Source: SURF-32 sp964648365
Lineage (GTDB): Bacteria > Planctomycetota > Phycisphaerae > UBA1845
DNA: 10,685 nucleotides
Direction of reading: 5' to 3'
Assembly (NCBI GenBank): GCA_964648365.1
Contig: CAZYLK010000201.1
Coordinates: 1 to 10,685 of the forward strand
The notes under the pieces were generated by a model. That model searched no databases, was not told the DNA's origin, and saw only the letters and a program-made list of their open reading frames with translations. The position numbers and the translations under genes are program-made. This document shows positions 7,041 through 10,685 of the stretch, piece after piece. How positions within the stretch are numbered: the first letter of the stretch is position 1; each line of letters starts with the position of its first letter.

Positions 7041-7970
7041 TCATCGTCCCATCCCCAGACACCGCTTGGCCAGACTCACGCAGCGCCGCTTGAGCGGATA
7101 CCAGCTCGACAGACTCCTCATATCGGGCCCGGAGCCGCGCCGCGGCAGCCGCATCGGGTGATCCGCGGCATACGTCGGCGTGGCCGCGAACCCGAAGCGA
7201 TAGTGCTCCCCCGCTACCCGCAGAACCGACTCGTTGAACCGCCCATCCGGATAGCTGACGTAGTGTACCGGCTCGCCGAGGTGACCCGCCAGCTTGCGGC
7301 GGCTTTCCACCAGCTCGTAGTGCAGTTCGCCGTCGTCGCAACGCAGGAGGTCGGTGTGGGTCGCGGCGTGGCATCCCACAACCATGCCCAAGGCTCGAAT
7401 CCGCCGCAGATCCTCGCCGGTCAGGTAAGCGTAGTCCGGATCATGCGGATCAATCGGCGTTGCCTGGAGTTGCTCGCTGAGCTGCTGCAGCAACTGGTCC
7501 CGCCGGGCGGGGGCCGCGGCCAGCAGATGTTCCTTCGCGGCAAACTTCCACCGTCGCTCGGCGACGTGATCGCTCAGATCGGCGGCGATTCCGTCGAGGT
7601 CGGCAACGTGACGACTGCGGGTGGAGAGCGTGTGCGTAAAACGCAGATACCAGGGCACGAAGTTGGAGTCCACGACGTCGCTGAGAACGAAGAACGTCGC
7701 TTGAATGCCGTGCTCGTGCAGGATCTCGGCGGCCTGGAGGTTGTTTCGGAAGCCGTCGTCAAACGTCAGGACGACACTGCCGGCCGGCCAGCGCCGCCCG
7801 TGATCCCAACCGTGCGCGAACGCCTCCATGGTCAGCGGGCGGTAATGCCGCTTCAGCCGCACAACGAAGCTGCGGAACTGGTCGAACGTCGGCGAGTAGC
7901 GAAAGAAGTGATGCCCGGGCCGAGGCTCCTGGAGAAGCTGATGGAAGAATAGAAACACGGGCGTACGCAT
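7041..7970 (-). CDS. NodB-family polysaccharide deacetylase
   Basis: This 309-residue protein carries the NodB homology motifs: TFDDGF at 69-74 (catalytic base and metal-binding Asp), CHAATHTDL at 200-208 (the H..xxH metal pair, H201 and H205), YPDGRFN at 240-246 and RLPRRG at 274-279. The N-terminus (VFLFFHQL ... FDQFRSFVVRLKRHYRPLTMEAF) fits the cytoplasmic-looking single-domain members that deacetylate or deformylate amino sugars. No signal peptide is obvious. ATG 7970 is chosen because family similarity starts there; the frame continues to 8555 only through palindromic repeats. No Shine-Dalgarno site is evident. It is first in the minus-strand run and coupled to the formyltransferase. By analogy with ArnD it could remove a formyl group; this is inference. 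Confidence 0.88.
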   Translation of the reverse strand: MRTPVFLFFHQLLQEPRPGHHFFRYSPTFDQFRSFVVRLKRHYRPLTMEAFAHGWDHGRRWPAGSVVLTFDDGFRNNLQAAEILHEHGIQATFFVLSDVVDSNFVPWYLRFTHTLSTRSRHVADLDGIAADLSDHVAERRWKFAAKEHLLAAAPARRDQLLQQLSEQLQATPIDPHDPDYAYLTGEDLRRIRALGMVVGCHAATHTDLLRCDDGELHYELVESRRKLAGHLGEPVHYVSYPDGRFNESVLRVAGEHYRFGFAATPTYAADHPMRLPRRGSGPDMRSLSSWYPLKRRCVSLAKRCLGMGR

Positions 7971-8136
7971 GGCACTCAAGCCAACACCGGCGGCGTGGTC
8001 GGAGCCGCGAAGACGAGGAGCCGGGACGCCGAGGACGCGCGGTCCCGACCCCTTTGGACACGATCTGCTACTGCCTGCGTCGCGGTGCTCGCTGCCGCGA
8101 CGGATGCCAGTACGGGCTAAGATACCAAAATGCCTT

Positions 8137-8186
8137 CGGGATGGGGACAATCCCCCCGCCCGCGGGATGGGGACAATCCCCCCGCC
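8137..8186. repeat. Tandem pair of a 24-nt palindromic unit
   Basis: Two identical 24-nt copies at 8137-8160 and 8163-8186 are separated by 2 nt (period 26). Each contains GGGGA-CAA-TCCCC, a 5-bp stem with a 3-nt loop. They lie upstream of the deacetylase gene on the minus strand. Confidence 0.85.
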
Positions 8187-8453
8187 CCAGCGCCCCCGCG
8201 ACGCGGCCACAGCCCCCTGCCAAACTGGCAGAGCCTCGCCCGTCGCCCCCGCGACGGCTGGCAGTCTGGCCGGTCGGGCCCGCGCCGACCCCGCCTCGAC
8301 GTACCCAGAGCGCGAATCGTAAGCACTTTCCTTGACGTATGTTGCGTTTTTGAACGTGCATGAACGGAGCGACGGCGGCGTATGGCACCTCTTGTGTATG
8401 GCCCTCGTTATCGCACGCGCCGCCCCAGCGCCGGGGATGACCCGTCGCGCGCG

Positions 8454-8506
8454 GTGGCACCGGTTTGCAACCGGTGGAGTGTGGTACCGGTTTTCAACCG
8501 GTGAAG
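8454..8506 (+). repeat. Two tandem palindromic units upstream of groES
   Basis: Unit 1 (8454-8479) and unit 2 (8481-8506) share 23 of 26 positions. Each starts GTGG[CT]AC and contains a perfect hairpin: CACCGGTT-TGC-AACCGGTG at 8458-8476 and ACCGGTT-TTC-AACCGGT at 8486-8502. The differences between units fall in loops or flanks, so pairing is kept. The same lead-in occurs in the oleC insertion at 4135-4206. Confidence 0.85.
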
Positions 8507-8517
8507 ACCGCAGAACT

Positions 8518-8540
8518 CCCGGCTTGAAAGCCGGGGCTCG
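8518..8540 (+). repeat. REP-like hairpin followed by GGCTC
   Basis: CCCGGCTT-GA-AAGCCGGG (8518-8535) is a perfect 8-bp stem with a 2-nt loop, followed by GGCTC. The oleC units at 2954-2982 (minus) and 3170-3198 (plus) have the same layout: a GC stem of 8 bp, a 2-nt loop, then GGCTC. The stem sequences differ while pairing is retained. Confidence 0.75.
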
Positions 8541-8553
8541 GAGCGGAAGCAAC

Positions 8554-8577
8554 AACCCCCGCGAGTGTGCCGGGGTT
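8554..8577 (+). promoter_or_regulatory. Hairpin in the groES leader
   Basis: AACCCC (8554-8559) pairs with GGGGTT (8572-8577), with two or three extra inner pairs after one mismatch. It ends 14 nt before the GAGGAG ribosome site (8592-8597). There is no T run, so it is not a terminator. It might affect messenger stability or ribosome access; this is only inferred from position. Confidence 0.35.
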
Positions 8578-8605
8578 CCAGTCAGGTTTACGAGGAGTCT
8601 GCCAA

Positions 8606-8902
8606 GTGGCCAAAGTGAACATCAAACCGTTGGGTGACAAGGTGATTCTCAAGCGCGTCGAGGCGGAGTCGAAGACCGCCGGCGGGATCGTCCTGCCCGA
8701 CAGCGCCAAGGAAAAGCCCAAGCGCGGCATCGTCCAGGCGATCGGCACCGGCCGCCTGCTCGATGACGGCACCCGCTCCAAAATGCAACTCAAGGTCAAC
8801 GACGAAGTCGTCTTCACCAGCTACGCCGGCACCGAGATCAAAATCAGCGGCGAGGAGTTCATCATCATGGACGAGTCGGACGTGCTCGGCGTGGTGGGAT
8901 AG
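8606..8902 (+). CDS. groES: Co-chaperonin GroES
   Basis: This 98-residue protein matches Cpn10 across its length: VNIKPLGDKVILKRVEAESKTAGGIVLPDSAKEKPKRGIVQAIGTG, a mobile loop around TAGGIVLPDSA (20-30) that docks on GroEL, and the C-terminal strand EEFIIMDESDVLGVV. GroES caps the GroEL cavity during ATP-driven folding in the cytoplasm. The GTG at 8606 is chosen because GAGGAG lies 8 bases upstream and the family starts at this point; an in-frame ATG at 8567 would add an unrelated leader. Codon use is strongly C/G-ending, as in groEL. The groEL gene follows only after three other genes. Upstream DNA is rich in palindromes and shows no CIRCE box. Confidence 0.95.
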   Translation: MAKVNIKPLGDKVILKRVEAESKTAGGIVLPDSAKEKPKRGIVQAIGTGRLLDDGTRSKMQLKVNDEVVFTSYAGTEIKISGEEFIIMDESDVLGVVG

Positions 8903-8906
8903 GGGC

Positions 8907-9374
8907 GTGTCGCTCGGCCCGGACGACTACCGCGAGGGCGCGCTGCTTCGTTACGACGAGGCTTGGGCGCTCTACGAGAAGGAGCAGTGGGTCGGCGCGA
9001 TCTACCTCGCCGGTCGATCGGTCGAGGCGCTGTTCAGATGCCTGCTGCTGCGGGAGGCCCGGCCGATCGCAATCGGACACAACCTCCGAGAGCACCTGAA
9101 GCGTGTCGGTGAGACGTCGCTGTTGACGGACAGGGAGTTCGATAGCATCGAGACTAGCGTCAACAACATCGCCATTGTCTGGCGAAACGAGCTGCGCTAC
9201 ACCGGGAAACTGCGAATGATGCGCCTCCTGCGAGACGCCGGGCGCCACGCGTGGATCGATCGAATGCGTGTCAAAGGAGACCCGATCAAGGCCAACGCCC
9301 GATCCGTGCTGGAAGCGTGTGCCAACATCATCACCCGCGGAGAACCGCTATGCCGTCCCTCGAAGAAAAGCTGA
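8907..9374 (+). CDS. HEPN-like helical protein between groES and groEL
   Basis: This protein has 155 residues from a GTG start. The region DDYREGALLRYDEAWALYEKEQWVGAIYLAGRSVEALFRCLLL resembles the first two helices of HEPN domains (a Tyr/Ala-rich 'AIYLAGRSVE' core), followed by GHNLREHL and WRNELRY, also typical of HEPN-type proteins. HEPN domains occur in toxin-antitoxin, abortive-infection and RNA-cutting proteins; active ones carry an R-x(4-6)-H motif. R109-D110-x-x-x-H114 fits that spacing but lies late, so activity is uncertain. The start is four bases after the groES stop, with only an AGGGG touching it, so translation is probably coupled. The end overlaps the next gene by 25 nt. Codons are less biased than in groES. 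A non-HEPN helical protein cannot be ruled out. Confidence 0.65.
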   Translation: MSLGPDDYREGALLRYDEAWALYEKEQWVGAIYLAGRSVEALFRCLLLREARPIAIGHNLREHLKRVGETSLLTDREFDSIETSVNNIAIVWRNELRYTGKLRMMRLLRDAGRHAWIDRMRVKGDPIKANARSVLEACANIITRGEPLCRPSKKS

Positions 9375-9625
9375 TCACGATCGTCAAGACGAGACTCGAC
9401 GGCGAGGCCGATCTGGAGACGCTGGAGAACGACCATGTCTGCGGCCACGTGATCTCTCCACATTTTGTCGGCTTGGATTTTCACGATCGCCGTCAGCTCA
9501 TCAAGAAGGCCATTCAGGAGGCCTTGAGGCAAGGTGAGTTGAATGACGACGACATGCCGCTCATCAGCACGCTCCTCACCTACACGCCGGCCGAATGGTC
9601 GGTCGTGCTGACGGACACGGAATGA
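9350..9625 (+). CDS. Small BolA-like protein, first of two
   Basis: This protein has 91 residues. Its core GHVISPHFVGLDFHDRRQLIKKAIQEAL ... PLISTLLTYTPAEW follows the BolA/IbaG layout: beta strand, F-x-G-L/M, R-[HQ/K]-x-L/V-[VI] helix, then a strand ending in TPxEW. BolA proteins have a class II KH-like fold and act with monothiol glutaredoxins in iron-sulfur handling, or as regulators. The His that follows Arg in classical BolA (RH) is Gln here (RRQ), as in IbaG-type members. ATG 9350 is supported by CGGAG at 9337-9341, 8 bases upstream, and lies inside the end of the HEPN-like gene. The resemblance was made by eye and is distant, but the next gene shows the same pattern. Confidence 0.6.
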   Translation: MPSLEEKLITIVKTRLDGEADLETLENDHVCGHVISPHFVGLDFHDRRQLIKKAIQEALRQGELNDDDMPLISTLLTYTPAEWSVVLTDTE

Positions 9626-9644
9626 AGCCAAAAAGCCAGCAGCT

Positions 9645-9950
9645 ATGGCAGCGACAACAAAAAAGAAGCTCGAAGAAGTCCTGACCGTTCGGCTCGCACT
9701 CACAGAGCCTGAGTTTTACCTGGAGAAGCTCCCTGGCGGAAAGCTCTCCGGAAGCGTCGTTTCAGATACGTTCGAAGGTTCAGACAACGTCGCCCGGCAA
9801 CAGAGCATTTGGGACGCACTCGAACAGGAGTTCGGCCCCGAATCGCAGAACATCGTCGGCACGCTGCTCGCCTATACCAAGGCCGAATGGCATGTCCCGT
9901 TGCAGGGCGATCGTGCGAATGGAAAACGAAGAAAGTCCAAGTCACTCTAA
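9645..9950 (+). CDS. Small BolA-like protein, second of two
   Basis: This protein has 101 residues. The stretch LSGSVVSDTFEGSDNVARQQSIWDALEQEF closely follows the BolA pattern VVSDAFEG..RV.RQ..VY.AL, and NIVGTLLAYTKAEWHVPL mirrors the TLLTYTPAEWSVVL end of the previous protein, so the two genes look like diverged tandem copies. The N-terminus is Lys-rich (MAATTKKKLEEVLTVRLAL) and the C-terminus is a basic tail (NGKRRKSKSL) that could contact nucleic acid; the first copy has neither. The gene starts 19 bp after the previous stop with only a weak ribosome site, and ends 15 bp before groEL. Codon choice includes many ACA, CCT, GTT and TTT codons that are rare in groEL. Function is unknown. Confidence 0.65.
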   Translation: MAATTKKKLEEVLTVRLALTEPEFYLEKLPGGKLSGSVVSDTFEGSDNVARQQSIWDALEQEFGPESQNIVGTLLAYTKAEWHVPLQGDRANGKRRKSKSL

Positions 9951-9965
9951 CAGGAGAATTCCTAC

Positions 9966-10685
<720 letters not shown>

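Larger units (their letters stand above)
7971..8605. other. 635-bp palindrome-rich divergent intergenic region
   Basis: This region separates the divergent deacetylase gene and groES. The short open frames on both strands look like repeat translations with no family resemblance, so I call no gene. It holds at least eight hairpin-forming units: the tandem pair 8137-8186; TGCCA-AAC-TGGCA at 8218-8230; CGTCGC-CCCC-GCGACG at 8241-8256; the units at 8454-8479 and 8481-8506; a hairpin at 8518-8535; and 8554-8577 just before the groES ribosome site. CGCCCCCGCGACG occurs at both 8191-8203 and 8244-8256. No convincing sigma70 promoter or CIRCE operator is visible. Confidence 0.75.

Noticed and set aside
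6990..7952. Plus-strand open frame opposite the deacetylase and formyltransferase
   Set aside because: Both minus-strand genes have well-conserved motifs; the plus frame does not resemble a protein family.
8119..8124. TATCTT on the minus strand as a -10 box for the deacetylase operon
   Set aside because: The nearest -35-like TTGTCC is 20 bp away and lies in the tandem repeat; support is too weak.
8320..8360. Possible sigma70 promoter (TTGACG at 8332-8337) or CIRCE half-site (AAGCACT) for groES
   Set aside because: No acceptable -10 hexamer lies 16-18 bp downstream of TTGACG, and the second CIRCE arm GAGTGCTAA is missing.
8068..8460. Open frames on both strands in the groES upstream region
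   Set aside because: They translate palindromic repeats (recurrent Arg/Pro/Gly), have no ribosome site and no family likeness.
8137..8540. CRISPR-like array
   Set aside because: The repeated units are different palindromes without regular unique spacers, and no cas gene is present.

Overview
The window reads as a scaffold piece from a GC-rich bacterium. A 100-N run at 1456-1555 marks a scaffold join. Several traits together suggest the Planctomycetota or a related PVC lineage: an OleC/OleD pair, abundant short GC-rich palindromes, weak or missing Shine-Dalgarno sites on some genes, and a GroES/GroEL pair with C- or G-ending codons. This assignment is inference; no rRNA or other marker is present to prove it.

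Layout. The left end (+ strand, 1-1364) holds the tail of a CsbD-like stress protein, a DUF1328/YtjA-type small membrane protein, and a secreted protein built from regular 34-residue WG repeats, closed by a clear intrinsic terminator (1388-1422). After the gap, a long run of minus-strand genes extends from 7970 down to 1556. In transcription order these are a NodB-family polysaccharide deacetylase, a coupled formyltransferase-fold protein, an FmdB-type zinc ribbon, an SDF-family dicarboxylate/amino-acid:cation symporter, OleC (beta-lactone synthetase) and OleD (NAD(P)-dependent reductase). OleC and OleD are middle steps of head-to-head long-chain olefin synthesis; no OleA or OleB is in the window. 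The formyltransferase and deacetylase folds side by side recall ArnA/ArnD logic (formylate, then deformylate, an amino sugar), but the formyltransferase has Arg where the catalytic Asn is expected.

The 635 bp between the divergent deacetylase and groES (7971-8605) contain no convincing gene. They are packed with palindromes: a 26-bp-period tandem pair, two related 26-nt palindromic units, a further hairpin and others. Two of these palindrome families recur inside the oleC reading frame, where three insertions lengthen the protein to 675 residues without breaking the frame.

The right end (+ strand, 8606-10685) is a groES-groEL operon with an unexpected three-gene cassette between the two chaperonin genes: a HEPN-like helical protein and two small tandem proteins whose core resembles BolA/IbaG. 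Spacing is 4 nt, a 25-nt overlap, 19 nt and 15 nt, so all five genes look co-transcribed. The cassette uses visibly less biased codons than groES/groEL. This cassette and the palindromes embedded in oleC are the two most noteworthy things in the window.
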